Shown piece by piece: positions 46,403 to 56,441 of a DNA stretch of 64,000 nucleotides. The translations under genes were made by a program, and so were the position numbers. The notes under the pieces were generated by a model. That model ran no database searches. It was not told the DNA's origin and saw only the letters and a program-made list of their open reading frames with translations. Source of the stretch: Bacteroidaceae bacterium (GTDB lineage: Bacteria; Bacteroidota; Bacteroidia; Bacteroidales; Bacteroidaceae); NCBI GenBank assembly GCA_017552435.1, contig JAFZPZ010000065.1, forward strand, positions 1 to 64,000, written 5' to 3'. Numbering within the stretch: the stretch's first letter is position 1; each line of letters starts with the position of its first letter.

Positions 46403-47965
46403 ATGGCACCAGAAATCATAGTCGCCCTGCTGGTTGCTCTCATGACATTCTTTATCCTTGTGGCAATATGGTACTTCGTTGCTGTACCTGCCAAGCGCAA
46501 GGTTCTTGCCGAAGAAGCTCGCGAGAATGCTGAGAAAGAGGCAGAAGTCATCAAGCAAAAAAAGTTGCTTGAAGTAAAAGAGAAATTCCTGAGTAAGCGC
46601 ACCGAACTCGAGAAAGAAGTGCGCCAGCATAACCAACAGATACAGCAATCCGAGAACCGTATCAAACAGCGCGAGATGCAGCTCAACCAGAAACAGGACG
46701 AGCTGACGCGCCGCAAACAGGAAGCAGATGCCCAGCGCCAGCGCATGGAGACACAGCAGGCAATGCTCGAGAAAAAAGAAGAAGAGCTCAATGCACGCTT
46801 CTCCGACCTCATTAATCAGGAACGCACAAAACTTGAAGAAATTTCTGGCTTAAGTGTGGAAGAAGCGCGCGAACGTCTTGTTGAAACGCTGAAAGATGAA
46901 GCTAAGACAAACGCTGCGGCATACATCAATGAAATTATGGACGATGCTCGCATGACAGCCAGCAAGGAGGCTAAGCGCATCATCATCCAAACAATACAGC
47001 GCGTAGCTACAGAAACTGCAGTCGAGAACTCCGTCACAGTGTTCCATATCGACAACGATGAAGTAAAGGGACGCATTATCGGCCGCGAAGGCCGCAACAT
47101 CCGAGCCCTTGAAGCAGCCACTGGTGTAGAGATTGTCGTCGACGACACGCCCGAGGCCATTGTCATCAGTGCTTTCGATCCTGTCCGCCGCGAGATATGC
47201 CGCCTGGCACTTCATCAACTCGTATCAGACGGCCGCATACACCCTGCACGCATCGAGGAAGTTGTGGCGAAAGTCAAGAAACAGATCGATGAGGAAATCC
47301 TCGAGGTCGGCAAACGCACCACCATCGATCTTGGCGTACACGGTCTGCACCCCGAACTGATTCGCATCGTCGGCAAGATGAAGTACCGTAGCAGCTACGG
47401 GCAGAACCTCCTGCAGCATGCACGCGAGACAGCTAACCTTTGTGCCGTCATGGCCAGCGAATTGGGACTCAATCCCAAGAAAGCAAAGCGCGCAGGTCTA
47501 TTGCACGACATTGGCAAAGTTCCCGACGAAGAGCCCGAACTGCCTCATGCTCTATACGGAGCTAAGCTCGCAGAGAAATACAAGGAGAAACCTGAGATTT
47601 GCAACGCCATCGGTGCACACCACGACGAGATGGAGATGACCACACTGCTCGCTCCCATCGTACAGGTCTGCGATGCCATAAGCGGTGCTCGTCCGGGTGC
47701 TCGTCGTGAGATTGTAGAAGCGTACATCAAGCGTCTCCAGGACCTGGAAGATATTGCAATGAGTCACCCAGGTGTCGTCAAGACATACGCCATCCAGGCT
47801 GGTCGCGAATTGCGCGTCATCGTTGGTGCAGATAAGATTGACGACAAACAGACAGAACAGCTCAGTACTGACATCGCCACAAAGATTCAGAACGAGATGA
47901 CATATCCCGGACAGGTAAAGATAACCGTCATCCGCGAAACACGCTCCATCGCTTACGCAAAGTAA
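46403..47965 (+). CDS. rny: Ribonuclease Y
   Basis: RNase Y is a membrane-anchored endoribonuclease that begins mRNA decay. The 520-residue sequence has an N-terminal membrane helix ([20 protein letters not shown]), a long coiled coil to about 190, the KH RNA-binding motif ([20 protein letters not shown]; about 215-235), and the HD phosphohydrolase domain with [12 protein letters not shown] and the later AHHDEMEM. Length and domains are normal. It is the last gene of the zapA cluster and ends at a shared terminator with recA. Confidence 0.95.
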   Translation: MAPEIIVALLVALMTFFILVAIWYFVAVPAKRKVLAEEARENAEKEAEVIKQKKLLEVKEKFLSKRTELEKEVRQHNQQIQQSENRIKQREMQLNQKQDELTRRKQEADAQRQRMETQQAMLEKKEEELNARFSDLINQERTKLEEISGLSVEEARERLVETLKDEAKTNAAAYINEIMDDARMTASKEAKRIIIQTIQRVATETAVENSVTVFHIDNDEVKGRIIGREGRNIRALEAATGVEIVVDDTPEAIVISAFDPVRREICRLALHQLVSDGRIHPARIEEVVAKVKKQIDEEILEVGKRTTIDLGVHGLHPELIRIVGKMKYRSSYGQNLLQHARETANLCAVMASELGLNPKKAKRAGLLHDIGKVPDEEPELPHALYGAKLAEKYKEKPEICNAIGAHHDEMEMTTLLAPIVQVCDAISGARPGARREIVEAYIKRLQDLEDIAMSHPGVVKTYAIQAGRELRVIVGADKIDDKQTEQLSTDIATKIQNEMTYPGQVKITVIRETRSIAYAK

Positions 47966-47978
47966 ACAATAAAATAAT

Positions 47979-48002
47979 AAACCCCGCAGAGTTGCGGGGT
48001 TT
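47979..48002. terminator. Bidirectional terminator between rny and recA
   Basis: AAACCCCGCA (47979-47988) pairs with TGCGGGGTTT (47993-48002) around GAGT, flanked by T-rich sequence on one side and A-rich on the other. Confidence 0.85.
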
Positions 48003-48007
48003 ATTAT

Positions 48008-49027
48008 TTACTTCATAGCCTCATAGATTTTTGTTGTAATCTCGTCGCAAAGTTCCGGGTTATCGCGCAGAAGGGCTTTCGTCGCTTCCTTACCTTGTCC
48101 CAGTTTGCTGCCGTTGTAGCTATACCATGAACCACTCTTTTCGAGAATTCCGAAATTGACACCAAGGTCAACTACCTCGCCGATACGACTGATGCCTTCA
48201 CCATACATGATTTCGAATTCTGCCTTGCGGAATGGAGGAGCCACTTTGTTCTTCACCACCTTGACCTTCACCTCGTTGCCGATAATAGTATCACCATCCT
48301 TAATACTTTGAGACCTGCGGATGTCAAGACGGACAGAAGCATAGAACTTCAAGGCATTACCGCCTGTGGTCGTTTCGGGGTTGCCAAACATGACACCAAT
48401 CTTCTCGCGCAACTGGTTGATGAAGATACAGGTGGTCTTTGTTTTGTTGATGGTCGCGGTGAGTTTACGCAGAGCCTGACTCATCAGACGGGCCTGCAAG
48501 CCAACCTTATTGTCTCCCATGTCACCCTCGAGCTCTGCTTTGGGCGTCAAAGCAGCAACAGAGTCAATAACAATGATATCCACAGCCGCACTACGAATGA
48601 GCTGGTCGGCGATATCCAAAGCCTGCTCACCATTATCGGGTTGCGAAATAAGCAGTTCATCAACATTAACACCAAGATTGGCGGCATAAAAACGGTCAAA
48701 AGCATGTTCCGCGTCGATGAATGCAGCAATGCCGCCTTGCTTCTGAGCTTCTGCTATGGCATGAATAGCCAAAGTAGTCTTACCGGAAGACTCCGGACCG
48801 TATATTTCCACAATTCGCCCTCTGGGATAGCCGCCCACGCCAAGAGCATAATCCAGGGAGATGGAACCAGAAGGAATAACTTCTATGTTGTCAATTCTTT
48901 CTTCACCAAGCCTCATGATAGAGCCCTTACCAAAGTCTTTCTCTATCTTGGCCATCGCAGCCTGCAATGCCTTTAGCTTCTCGTTCTGCTGCCCTTTGGC
49001 AGCAGTCTCTTCTAACTTTTTTGCCAT
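48008..49027 (-). CDS. recA: RecA recombinase
   Basis: RecA coats single-stranded DNA, drives strand exchange and triggers the SOS response. The 339-residue protein has Walker A GPESSGKT at 77-84, the [16 protein letters not shown] and [18 protein letters not shown] segments, and loop 2 ([17 protein letters not shown]). It lies 44 bp downstream of the carboxynorspermidine dehydrogenase-like gene, across a repeat of CGTTATTTC, with no clear promoter of its own. Confidence 0.97.
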   Translation of the reverse strand: MAKKLEETAAKGQQNEKLKALQAAMAKIEKDFGKGSIMRLGEERIDNIEVIPSGSISLDYALGVGGYPRGRIVEIYGPESSGKTTLAIHAIAEAQKQGGIAAFIDAEHAFDRFYAANLGVNVDELLISQPDNGEQALDIADQLIRSAAVDIIVIDSVAALTPKAELEGDMGDNKVGLQARLMSQALRKLTATINKTKTTCIFINQLREKIGVMFGNPETTTGGNALKFYASVRLDIRRSQSIKDGDTIIGNEVKVKVVKNKVAPPFRKAEFEIMYGEGISRIGEVVDLGVNFGILEKSGSWYSYNGSKLGQGKEATKALLRDNPELCDEITTKIYEAMK

Positions 49028-49071
49028 AATATTATCTTTTCGTTATTTCAATATTTCGTTATTTCGGCAGA

Positions 49072-50304
49072 TTACAATTCCAGATCTCCATCGTAAATCT
49101 CATGCCAAGGCAGGCCCTGCTTGTTGAGCTGTTCCATGAAAGGATCGGGGTCGAATTCCTCGACATTATGCACGCCAGGCTTGTTCCAAAGTCCATTTAG
49201 AAACATCATGGCGCCAATCATAGCAGGAACACCTGTCGTGTAACTGACACCTTGCATGCCGGTTTCCTCATAGGCGGCTTGGTGAGAGCAGTTATTGTAA
49301 ATATAATATGTATGTTCCTGGCCGCCACGAAGGCCGCGGATGCGACAACCGATGCTGGTTTCGCCATCATAGTTCTCTCCGAGATCCTGAGGATTGGGCA
49401 ATACAGCCTTCAGGAACTGCAAGGGCACAATCTTGACTTTTGCGTTACCTGTACCATCTGCCATGGGAGCTTCATACTCCACTTCATCAATGCGGCTCAT
49501 GCCGATGTTCTGAATTACATCGAGGTAGGTGAGGTACTGCTGCCCGAATGTCATCCAGAAACGGGCACGTTTGATGGTCGGATAATTAATAACTAGCGAT
49601 TCTATCTCCTCGTGATGTAACAGATAACTCTCCTTGGGGCCGATGCCGGGATAGGTCAAGGGCTTGTGAATCTCCATCGGCTCTGTCACAATGTACTTGC
49701 CATTCTCCCAATAGAGACCCTTCTGAGTAATCTCGCGGATGTTAATCTCGGGATTGAAATTCGTGGCAAAAGCCTTATGATGGTTACCCGCATTGCAATC
49801 CACAATATCGAGGTACTGTATCTCATCGAAATGGTGCTTGGCGGCATAGGCTGTAAAGATGCTGGTGACACCCGGATCGAAACCGCAGCCCAAGATGGCG
49901 CAAAGTCCAGCTTTCTCGAACCGTTCACGATATGCCCATTGCCACGAATACTCAAAATGCGCCTCATCCTTTGGCTCGTAATTAGCAGTGTCAAGGTAGT
50001 TGCACCCTGTCTGCAGGCAAGCCTCCATGATAGTGAGGTCTTGGTAAGGCAACGCCAGGTTCATCACCAGATCGGGTTTATAGCTGCCCATGAGTTTGAC
50101 CAGCTGCTCCACGCTGTCGGCATCCACCTGTGCGGTCGTTACCTTTGTACCATACTTTTTGTTGAGGACTTCTGCCAGAGCGATGCACTTTTTCTCCGTG
50201 CGGCTGGCAATCATTACTTCCGTAAATGTGTCAGGATTCTGACACACTTTATGAGCCGCTACGGTGGCTACACCGCCAGCTCCAATTATCAGTACTTTAC
50301 CCAT
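49072..50304 (-). CDS. Carboxynorspermidine dehydrogenase-like (saccharopine dehydrogenase family)
   Basis: A 410-residue NAD(P)H-dependent enzyme of the saccharopine dehydrogenase family. The Rossmann motif GAGGVATVAAHKV is at the N-terminus, followed by SRTEKKCIALAE, NLALPYQDLTIMEACLQTGC and GCGFDPGVTSIF, which match carboxy(nor)spermidine dehydrogenases that form the polyamine precursor from aspartate semialdehyde and a diamine. No decarboxylase partner lies in the window. True saccharopine dehydrogenase is less likely, since Bacteroidales make lysine by the diaminopimelate route. Confidence 0.8.
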   Translation of the reverse strand: MGKVLIIGAGGVATVAAHKVCQNPDTFTEVMIASRTEKKCIALAEVLNKKYGTKVTTAQVDADSVEQLVKLMGSYKPDLVMNLALPYQDLTIMEACLQTGCNYLDTANYEPKDEAHFEYSWQWAYRERFEKAGLCAILGCGFDPGVTSIFTAYAAKHHFDEIQYLDIVDCNAGNHHKAFATNFNPEINIREITQKGLYWENGKYIVTEPMEIHKPLTYPGIGPKESYLLHHEEIESLVINYPTIKRARFWMTFGQQYLTYLDVIQNIGMSRIDEVEYEAPMADGTGNAKVKIVPLQFLKAVLPNPQDLGENYDGETSIGCRIRGLRGGQEHTYYIYNNCSHQAAYEETGMQGVSYTTGVPAMIGAMMFLNGLWNKPGVHNVEEFDPDPFMEQLNKQGLPWHEIYDGDLEL

Positions 50305-50332
50305 AGTATGTATTTTGTTAGTTTTGCGAATG

Positions 50333-50340
50333 CAAACTTA
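50333..50340 (-). promoter_or_regulatory. -7 box of the carboxynorspermidine dehydrogenase-like gene
   Basis: TAAGTTTG on the minus strand lies directly after the T run of the terminator at 50350-50373, so the end of one unit and the start of the next share bases. Confidence 0.5.
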
Positions 50341-50341
50341 C

Positions 50342-50379
50342 AAAAAAAAGTCCAAAGCAGCAAGACTTTGGACCTTTTT
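50342..50379. terminator. Terminator of the Spy-like gene
   Basis: GTCCAAAG (50350-50357) pairs with CTTTGGAC (50366-50373). On the minus strand eight T follow; on the plus strand CTTTTT follows. Confidence 0.8.
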
Positions 50380-50417
50380 ATTTTCTATTTGGATAGTTAG
50401 AGGTGAGTAACTGGGGA

Positions 50418-51008
50418 TTAGAAGCCGCCACCGAAGCCACCGCCGGGGCCTCCAAAGCCGCCACGAGGACCGCCGCCGAAGTTACCGCGAGGACCACTTT
50501 CGAAGTTAGCGCGACGATCTCCATCGCCGTTACCACGCTGACCCTGGCCGCGACCGCCCTGACCACGCTGTGGATTGAGTACCTTCAGGACCTGCTGGGG
50601 TTTGAGTATCTTTGAAAATTCTTCACCATACTTCTTCTGAACCTCCAGGCGCTTCTGCATCGTGGCAATCTGCTGTTCCTGACGTTCAAAGTTCTCCTTA
50701 AGCCTTTCTATTGCCTCTTCGTCGGTCATTTCCTTCTTCTCTTCGTCACGAACGGACTGTTCCATGCGCTGGCGTTGGCCCTGGGACTGGTTGGTGGCAA
50801 ACATTTCTTTCTGGTAGGCTGTGTAGGTGCTGATAAAGGTTTTCTTTGCATCGTCCTTCAGATCAAGATCCTTAGCCATACGTTCAGCAGCCTTTTCGAT
50901 GCGCTCGTCGATTGCCTTTGCACGTTCTTCTTCACTCATGCGCTCCTGGGCGCTCAGGGCAGTGCAGCTCATAAAAGCCAAAACTGCCATAACAATTGTC
51001 TTTCTCAT
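50418..51008 (-). CDS. Spy/CpxP-like periplasmic protein with Gly-rich tail
   Basis: A 196-residue exported protein (signal IVMAVLAFMSCTALSAQ). The helical core (about 22-145) is highly charged, with DLDLKDDAKKTFISTY and later EEFSKILKPQQVLKVLN, the two LTxxQ-like spots of Spy/CpxP envelope-stress proteins. The last ~45 residues are a low-complexity Gly/Arg/Phe tail (GGPRGGFGGPGGGFGGGF). Spy-type proteins act as periplasmic chaperones or stress sensors. The glycine tail is extra and probably disordered. Confidence 0.7.
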   Translation of the reverse strand: MRKTIVMAVLAFMSCTALSAQERMSEEERAKAIDERIEKAAERMAKDLDLKDDAKKTFISTYTAYQKEMFATNQSQGQRQRMEQSVRDEEKKEMTDEEAIERLKENFERQEQQIATMQKRLEVQKKYGEEFSKILKPQQVLKVLNPQRGQGGRGQGQRGNGDGDRRANFESGPRGNFGGGPRGGFGGPGGGFGGGF

Positions 51009-51116
51009 TTCTTTTTTAGTTTATTAATTAGGTTGTCTGTAATCCTTGTTACATTCCTTTGACTTAACGAACCATGGGAAAGTTTAATCGGAACTGACAA
51101 CGCTAACTATTTTTAA

Positions 51117-51926
51117 CTATTTGACGGTTATATGGAAGCAGCCTTGCTTTACCTCGTACTTGATGTAGCAACGGCCTTGCTCACGGATATCACGCAGAAC
51201 CTCGCTCAACACCCACTTTAGGGTGTCGTTCTGAACGGCCCGACGCTCGGGCTCTCCTGGCGGGGAAACTGTAGAGAAGCGGTTATAGCAGACATCGAAG
51301 GTGGTACCGAACAGATGGCAACTCTGGGTGGTAGCGTTGCCATTGCCTCGTTGCAAACGGGCTACATCTTCTTCTGTCCTGAGGACGCTCGACACAATGA
51401 TTCGGTGCAAGGGGACACCTTTTATGTAGAGGCTGTCCATATAGCTACGCCCGATGAGCGAGAGCAGGTTGGCTGCGCGAGGCACAAGGTAGGGAATACT
51501 GTGCCTCATCCCCTTATCGATGCAATAGAGAGGATTGGCGCCCACATAGACAAGCTGCTCCCTGCGGTGCTCCGCTTCTACTCTGTTGCGTACGGGCTTG
51601 ACGCCCCAACGCTTGGCGGCCACTATCTGCACATCCTGCACATCAGGGAAGCAAGCTGCATACGAGGGAACGCTACGCACAGGGTGCCACTTAACTCTTT
51701 CCCCTGGATTTGGGGAGAGTTTGGACAATTCTTCATGAATCGGGGTCTCCAGAGTTTCTACCGCGGGCTCTATATCCTGCTGCGCCGGCTTCGCTATCTC
51801 CTGCACTGGTTCATTGGCCTCTCCTCGGGGCTGTGCCACCTTGGGAAAGGCAAGCCTTACAACTCCGAGTACAGCTACAATGCCTCCGCAAAGGCCTAAA
51901 AATATGTTTTTCTTTAGTCTTTTCAT
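51117..51926 (-). CDS. DUF5715 protein, M15 peptidase-like
   Basis: About 269 residues with one N-terminal membrane anchor (NIFLGLCGGIVAVLGVVRLAF). The C-terminal half has SCHLFGTTFDV, the SxHxxGxxxD pattern of M15 D,D-peptidases, and ends with GCFHITV near the expected second His. RTEEDVARLQRGNGNA resembles the region before the motif in DUF5715 proteins. It may trim peptidoglycan. I place the start at ATG 51926 because the promoter -7 box (51939-51946) covers the ATG at 51941. A stretch LSPNPGERVKW is encoded by a CTCTTTCCCC...GGGGAGAG palindrome. Confidence 0.65.
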   Translation of the reverse strand: MKRLKKNIFLGLCGGIVAVLGVVRLAFPKVAQPRGEANEPVQEIAKPAQQDIEPAVETLETPIHEELSKLSPNPGERVKWHPVRSVPSYAACFPDVQDVQIVAAKRWGVKPVRNRVEAEHRREQLVYVGANPLYCIDKGMRHSIPYLVPRAANLLSLIGRSYMDSLYIKGVPLHRIIVSSVLRTEEDVARLQRGNGNATTQSCHLFGTTFDVCYNRFSTVSPPGEPERRAVQNDTLKWVLSEVLRDIREQGRCYIKYEVKQGCFHITVK

Positions 51927-51938
51927 TCTTTTGCGGCA

Positions 51939-51970
51939 CAAAATTACAATAAAAAAGTGAAGTCAGCAAA
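51939..51970 (-). promoter_or_regulatory. Promoter of the DUF5715 gene
   Basis: On the minus strand TTTG (51967-51970) and TAATTTTG (51939-51946) are 20 bp apart, a clean match. The start near 51932 leaves a leader of only about 6 nt before ATG 51926. Confidence 0.65.
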
Positions 51971-52027
51971 TAAGCGAGAGAATTATCAAATTATTTGAAT
52001 AATTCCGAGCAAAAGCTAACTCAGCGA

Positions 52028-52155
52028 AGCCAAAAGTGAAAAGTGAAAAGTGAAAAATGGAAGAAATGAAAAATAATTATGAACTATGAACTATGTTCCG
52101 CCTGCGCCTAAGCATTTTTTTTTAAAGAAAATGCGAAGAACTATGAACTTTTTTC
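52028..52155. repeat. AT-rich microrepeats upstream of the phoH operon
   Basis: AAAAGTG words repeat three times (52031-52055), followed by repeats of ATGAACT (52078-52092, 52140-52148). There is no gene. Similar words recur at other gene junctions in the window. Confidence 0.5.
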
Positions 52156-52156
52156 T

Positions 52157-52164
52157 TACTTTTG
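52157..52164 (+). promoter_or_regulatory. -7 box of the phoH-purC-menG-aroE operon
   Basis: TACTTTTG fits TAnnTTTG and lies 18 nt before the ATG at 52183. Confidence 0.5.
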
Positions 52165-52182
52165 CATTAAAATAGAAAAGAA

Positions 52183-53172
52183 ATGATAGAAAAACATATC
52201 GTTATCGAGGACATCGACCCAGTGCTTCTCTATGGCGTGAACAACGTCAATATGCAGATGCTGAAGGCGCTCTATCCGAAGCTCCGCATCGTAGCCCGCG
52301 GCAACGTTATCCACGTCATGGGCGACGAACTGGAGATGTGTGCTTTCGAGGAGAACATACAGAAACTCCAGCAGCACATTCTCAGATTCAACAGCCTCAC
52401 GGAGAAAGAAATCCTGCAGATACTGAAAGGAGAAAAGACAAACCGCGAAGGCGTGGAGGGCGTGATTGTCTATAGCGTCACGGGGAAACCTATCACGGCA
52501 AGAAGTCTGAACCAGCAACAACTGGTCAAAGCCTATCAAGAGAACGACATGATATTTGCCGTAGGTCCTGCAGGTTCAGGAAAAACCTACACCAGCATAG
52601 CATTGGCTGTAAGAGCATTGAAGAACAAGGAGGTCAGGAAGATTATCCTGTCTCGACCCGCTGTAGAAGCCGGAGAGAAGCTGGGATTCCTGCCAGGTGA
52701 CATGAAGGATAAGATAGACCCCTACCTGCAACCGCTCTACGATGCCCTCGAGGACATGATTCCCACTCAGAAGCTGCATGAAATGATGGAGCAGAACATC
52801 ATACAGATAGCACCGCTTGCCTTTATGCGTGGCCGTACGCTGAACGATGCCGTCGTCGTCCTAGACGAGGCACAGAACACCACCAGTGCACAAATAAAGA
52901 TGTTCCTGACCCGAATGGGAATCAATACCAAAATGATTATCACGGGCGACATGACGCAGATTGACCTGCCAAAAGGAGTAAGAAGTGGCCTGCGAGAAGC
53001 CTGCGAGATACTGAGGGATATCAAGGGCATCAGCTTCATAGAGATGAACGAGAAAGACATCGTCAGACATGGGCTGGTGACACGCATCGTGAAGGCATAC
53101 AACAAATATGAAGCTGAAATAGAGAGAGGAAAAGAATATACTGAACCCAAAACAACAAACGAAAAGATATGA
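52183..53172 (+). CDS. phoH: PhoH-like ATPase
   Basis: A 329-residue cytoplasmic P-loop ATPase of the PhoH family, linked to RNA processing or helicase activity. Residues 1-110 form the family's KH-like N-terminal part. Walker [16 protein letters not shown] is at 128-142, and [20 protein letters not shown] is Walker B with the sensor region, followed by [11 protein letters not shown]. The length matches PhoH1-type proteins. Its stop overlaps the purC start by 4 nt (ATGA), so translation is coupled. Confidence 0.9.
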   Translation: MIEKHIVIEDIDPVLLYGVNNVNMQMLKALYPKLRIVARGNVIHVMGDELEMCAFEENIQKLQQHILRFNSLTEKEILQILKGEKTNREGVEGVIVYSVTGKPITARSLNQQQLVKAYQENDMIFAVGPAGSGKTYTSIALAVRALKNKEVRKIILSRPAVEAGEKLGFLPGDMKDKIDPYLQPLYDALEDMIPTQKLHEMMEQNIIQIAPLAFMRGRTLNDAVVVLDEAQNTTSAQIKMFLTRMGINTKMIITGDMTQIDLPKGVRSGLREACEILRDIKGISFIEMNEKDIVRHGLVTRIVKAYNKYEAEIERGKEYTEPKTTNEKI

Positions 53173-54119
53173 AAGCTCTGACAAGAACCGACTTCAACCT
53201 GCCCGGACAGGTAAGCGTGTATCACGGTAAGGTACGCGACGTGTATAACATCAACGATGACCTGATGGTGATGGTCGCAACGGACCGTATCTCGGCCTTC
53301 GATGTCATTCTGCCAAAAGGCATCCCCTTTAAGGGACAGGTGCTCAACCAGATCGCTGCCTCCTTCCTTGATGCAACGGCAGACATCGTGCCCAACTGGA
53401 AGCTGGCAACACCCGACCCGATGGTAACTGTCGGACTCAAGGCAGAAGGTTTCCGCGTGGAGATGATTATCCGAGGCTACCTGACTGGCTCTGCCTGGCG
53501 CGAGTATAAGGCCGGCTGCCGCGAGCTGTGCGGCGTGAAGCTGCCTGACGGCATGCGCGAGAACGAGAAGTTCCCGGAACCCATTATAACTCCGACCACA
53601 AAAGCTGAAGAGGGACACGACGAGAACATCTCTGCTGAGGAAATCGTCCGCCAGGGACTGGTCAGCAAGGAGGACTGGGAGACAATGGTGAAGTACACCC
53701 GCGCCCTCTTCCAGAGAGGTACGGAGATTGCCGCCTCGAAGGGCCTCATCCTGGTCGATACCAAATATGAGTTCGGCAAGCGCGACGGCAAGGTCATCCT
53801 CATCGACGAGATTCACACGCCCGACAGCAGCCGCTACTTCTATGCCGACGGTTACGAGGAGAAGTTCGCGAAAGGCGAGCCTCAGAAGCAACTCTCGAAG
53901 GAGTTCGTGCGCCAGTGGCTCATCGAGCACAACTTTATGAACCAGCCCGGACAGGTCATGCCCGAGATAACCGACGCATACGCCCAGAGCGTGGCAGACC
54001 GCTACATCGAGCTCTACGAGCACATCGTGGGCAAGAAGTTTGTGCCTGCAGACGACAAAGGCAACCTTGCTGCCCGCATCGAGAGGAACGTGACGGAATG
54101 GCTTACCAGCAAGAGATAA
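53169..54119 (+). CDS. purC: SAICAR synthase (phosphoribosylaminoimidazole-succinocarboxamide synthase)
   Basis: PurC joins aspartate to CAIR in de novo purine synthesis using ATP. The 316-residue length is that of the longer, yeast-like form. Motifs include [56 protein letters not shown] and [20 protein letters not shown]. It begins inside the phoH stop codon and overlaps menG by 22 nt. Confidence 0.95.
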   Translation: MKALTRTDFNLPGQVSVYHGKVRDVYNINDDLMVMVATDRISAFDVILPKGIPFKGQVLNQIAASFLDATADIVPNWKLATPDPMVTVGLKAEGFRVEMIIRGYLTGSAWREYKAGCRELCGVKLPDGMRENEKFPEPIITPTTKAEEGHDENISAEEIVRQGLVSKEDWETMVKYTRALFQRGTEIAASKGLILVDTKYEFGKRDGKVILIDEIHTPDSSRYFYADGYEEKFAKGEPQKQLSKEFVRQWLIEHNFMNQPGQVMPEITDAYAQSVADRYIELYEHIVGKKFVPADDKGNLAARIERNVTEWLTSKR

Positions 54120-54835
54120 TAAAGCCCTACAACAAAGAGGAGCGAAAAGGGACGCAGGTGGAACGGATGTTCGACAACCTGGCGCCCACCTACGACAAGA
54201 TGAACCACACCTTGTCGTTGGGGATTGACCGTCTGTGGCGCAACCGTGCTATCGACACGCTGAAACCCTTCCAGCCCAAAGCCATCCTGGATATTGCTAC
54301 GGGGACAGGCGACTTTGCGATTCTGGCAGCAGAGCGGCTGAAACCTCAGTTCGTAATCGGTGCCGACATCAGTCACGAGATGATGGAGATTGCTGCCCAC
54401 AAGGTGAACCAGCACCAATTGGAACGCATCGTCAGTTTCAAAAAGGAGGACTGCATGCACCTCTCGTTCGAAGATGACAGTTTCGATGCCGTGACCGTAG
54501 CCTACGGGGCACGAAACTTCGAAAGCCTCGAACAGGGGCTGACGGAAATCAAACGCGTGTTGAAGCCTGGGGGACACCTGTTGATGCTGGAATTGGCAGC
54601 GCCCAAGGATACTCCCATGAAACAGCTGTTCTGGATATACTCGCACATGGTAATTCCCGTTGTCGGCTGGATGTTCAGCCGCGACGTCAAGGCCTACAAA
54701 TACCTGACAAACAGCGTGCACGCCTTTCCACAGGGCGAAGTAATGGAAAGAGTTCTCTGTCAAATTGGATTTGGCAGAATACAATGGCGTCGCTTCACCT
54801 TCGGCATTAGTACAATGTATCTGGCAGAAAAATGA
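54098..54835 (+). CDS. menG: Demethylmenaquinone methyltransferase (UbiE/MenG)
   Basis: This SAM-dependent methyltransferase makes menaquinone from demethylmenaquinone, the last step for the respiratory quinone of anaerobic Bacteroidales. The protein has 245 residues: [20 protein letters not shown], the SAM motif [13 protein letters not shown] and [14 protein letters not shown] followed by [14 protein letters not shown] place the start at ATG 54098 ([11 protein letters not shown]); earlier ATGs in this frame lie deep inside purC and give unrelated Arg-rich sequence. It overlaps purC by 22 nt and aroE by 4. Confidence 0.92.
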   Translation: MAYQQEIIKPYNKEERKGTQVERMFDNLAPTYDKMNHTLSLGIDRLWRNRAIDTLKPFQPKAILDIATGTGDFAILAAERLKPQFVIGADISHEMMEIAAHKVNQHQLERIVSFKKEDCMHLSFEDDSFDAVTVAYGARNFESLEQGLTEIKRVLKPGGHLLMLELAAPKDTPMKQLFWIYSHMVIPVVGWMFSRDVKAYKYLTNSVHAFPQGEVMERVLCQIGFGRIQWRRFTFGISTMYLAEK

Positions 54836-55560
54836 CTAAATACGGTATCATAGGCTATCCTCTGGGCCATAGTTTCAGCAGAGGTTTTTTCACAGAGAAG
54901 TTCGCCCGCGAGGGCATAGACGCACAGTACCTCAACTTCGAGATTCCCGATGCGGGGATGCTCCTCGACGTGCTGCGCAACAACCCCGAGCTGCGCGGTT
55001 TGAACGTTACCCTACCCCACAAGCAGGCGGTCATCCCGATGCTCGACGAACTGAGCGACGAGGCACGGGAGATTGGAGCTGTCAATGTCATCCGCGTCCG
55101 CGACGGGCGGCTCAAGGGCTTCAACAGCGACATCATCGGCTTCACCGAAAGCATCCGTCCTTTGCTGCAATCGCATCACAAGCAGGCATTGGTCTTAGGC
55201 ACCGGCGGTGCAAGCAAAGCCATCTGTGTGGGGCTTAAACGTTTGGGCTTGGAATGGAAATATGTTAGCCGTACGCCCCGCGAGGGCATGATAACCTATG
55301 AGGACATTACAGCAGAGACCTTGCAAGACTATACTGTTATTGTCAACTGCAGCCCAGTCGGCATGTTCCCCAAGGTCGATCAGGCACCCGCCATTCCCTA
55401 CGAATACCTCACCCCCAGGCATCTACTCTTCGACTGTGTCTATAACCCCGAAGACACCCTCTTCATGCAAAAAGGCAGAGCACAGGGTGCCACCGTAAAG
55501 AACGGCCTCGAAATGCTCCACCTCCAAGCCATCGCCAGCTGGCGCTTCTGGAACGAATAA
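54832..55560 (+). CDS. aroE: Shikimate dehydrogenase
   Basis: AroE reduces dehydroshikimate to shikimate with NADPH, on the way to aromatic amino acids and menaquinone. The 242-residue protein is short but complete: YGIIGYPLGHSFSRGFFTEK, LRGLNVTLPHKQAVIPMLDE (catalytic Lys), GFNSDIIGF and the nucleotide loop VLGTGGASKAI. It starts in the menG stop (4-nt overlap) and is the last gene of this operon. Confidence 0.93.
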   Translation: MTKYGIIGYPLGHSFSRGFFTEKFAREGIDAQYLNFEIPDAGMLLDVLRNNPELRGLNVTLPHKQAVIPMLDELSDEAREIGAVNVIRVRDGRLKGFNSDIIGFTESIRPLLQSHHKQALVLGTGGASKAICVGLKRLGLEWKYVSRTPREGMITYEDITAETLQDYTVIVNCSPVGMFPKVDQAPAIPYEYLTPRHLLFDCVYNPEDTLFMQKGRAQGATVKNGLEMLHLQAIASWRFWNE

Positions 55561-55570
55561 CAAAAAGCAG

Positions 55571-55647
55571 CCGCCGGAATTACCCGATGACTGCCTTTGC
55601 GTAACCGTAACCCACTAAAAATATATACATACAACGAGTGCCGGCGG
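55571..55647. terminator. Possible long-range inverted repeat between convergent genes
   Basis: CCGCCGG (55571-55577) and CCGGCGG (55641-55647) are complementary 63 nt apart, between aroE and the channel gene that converge here. There is no classical T-tract terminator. Confidence 0.3.
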
Positions 55648-55651
55648 TCGA

Positions 55652-56416
55652 TTATTTCTCTTGTTGTTCCTTAACCTCGGTTTTCTTTCTTTCCCTTAAT
55701 TCATCCAGGTATCCGGCGGTGATGACACCGGAGGGCAAGGCGATAATGGCGATGCCAACCATCGAGGATATCACGCTGATAATCCTGCCGATATTGGAAA
55801 TGGGATACAGGTCGCCGTAACCTACGGTGGTCAGGGTACAAGCAGCCCAATAGAAGGCGTCGAAGAAGTTGTGGAAGAGAAAGTCTCCCGTCTGAGGATT
55901 GATATCTTCCTCGGCATTGAACATGATTATCGCAGTGATGAAGATGTAGAAGACTGACAAAGAAAGGACCGTACAGAGAATCCTCTGCTGTTTCCGTATC
56001 ACAGCAATAATCATCTCCAAGGACTCGAAATACCGGATGACCTTGACGACACGCAATATCTTCAGCAGACGCGAGACTCGGACTATCTTAAAGGCCGGGG
56101 CCAGTACCGTAACGGTCGGAAGTATCGAGAGCATGTCGATAATGGCCATCGGGGTGAACGGATAAATTACGTACGTGAGCCAGGTCTTCCGCTTCGAGCG
56201 GACACCGCATGTAATCCATCGCAGGATGTAATCGGCCACGAAACACAGACAGGAGAGAATGTCGAAAAACCAGAAAAGCTTGCACTGGGTTCGAAACATC
56301 AGGGGAAACACGCCAATAAAAATGGCTACAAGCATAATCCAGTCATAGATCCGCGAGATTTTATCATCCTTATAGGGCTCTATCACAACATTGATTTTTT
56401 CAAGTATCTTGATCAT
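55652..56416 (-). CDS. Voltage-gated potassium channel-like ion transporter
   Basis: A 254-residue inner-membrane protein with six hydrophobic segments. S4 carries spaced arginines (FKIVRVSRLLKILRVVKVIR), and the pore loop ends in the K+ selectivity motif TTVGYGDLYP, followed by S6 (IISVISSMVGIAIIALP). The C-terminus is a short charged tail (ELRERKKTEVKEQQEK). This is the Kch/KvAP-like group of bacterial channels. It lies 25 bp after the BamA/TamA-like gene on the same strand and may be cotranscribed. Confidence 0.88.
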   Translation of the reverse strand: MIKILEKINVVIEPYKDDKISRIYDWIMLVAIFIGVFPLMFRTQCKLFWFFDILSCLCFVADYILRWITCGVRSKRKTWLTYVIYPFTPMAIIDMLSILPTVTVLAPAFKIVRVSRLLKILRVVKVIRYFESLEMIIAVIRKQQRILCTVLSLSVFYIFITAIIMFNAEEDINPQTGDFLFHNFFDAFYWAACTLTTVGYGDLYPISNIGRIISVISSMVGIAIIALPSGVITAGYLDELRERKKTEVKEQQEK

Positions 56417-56441
56417 CTTTCTAGGGAGAATTAGTTTATAA

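Noticed and set aside
52767..54023. 418-codon open frame on the minus strand
   Set aside because: Antisense to phoH and purC, both clearly real; its sequence is a Val/His/Cys-rich shadow.
53915..54097. Longer N-terminus for MenG
   Set aside because: The added 61 residues are Arg-rich, overlap purC and have no family counterpart; ATG 54098 gives the normal length.
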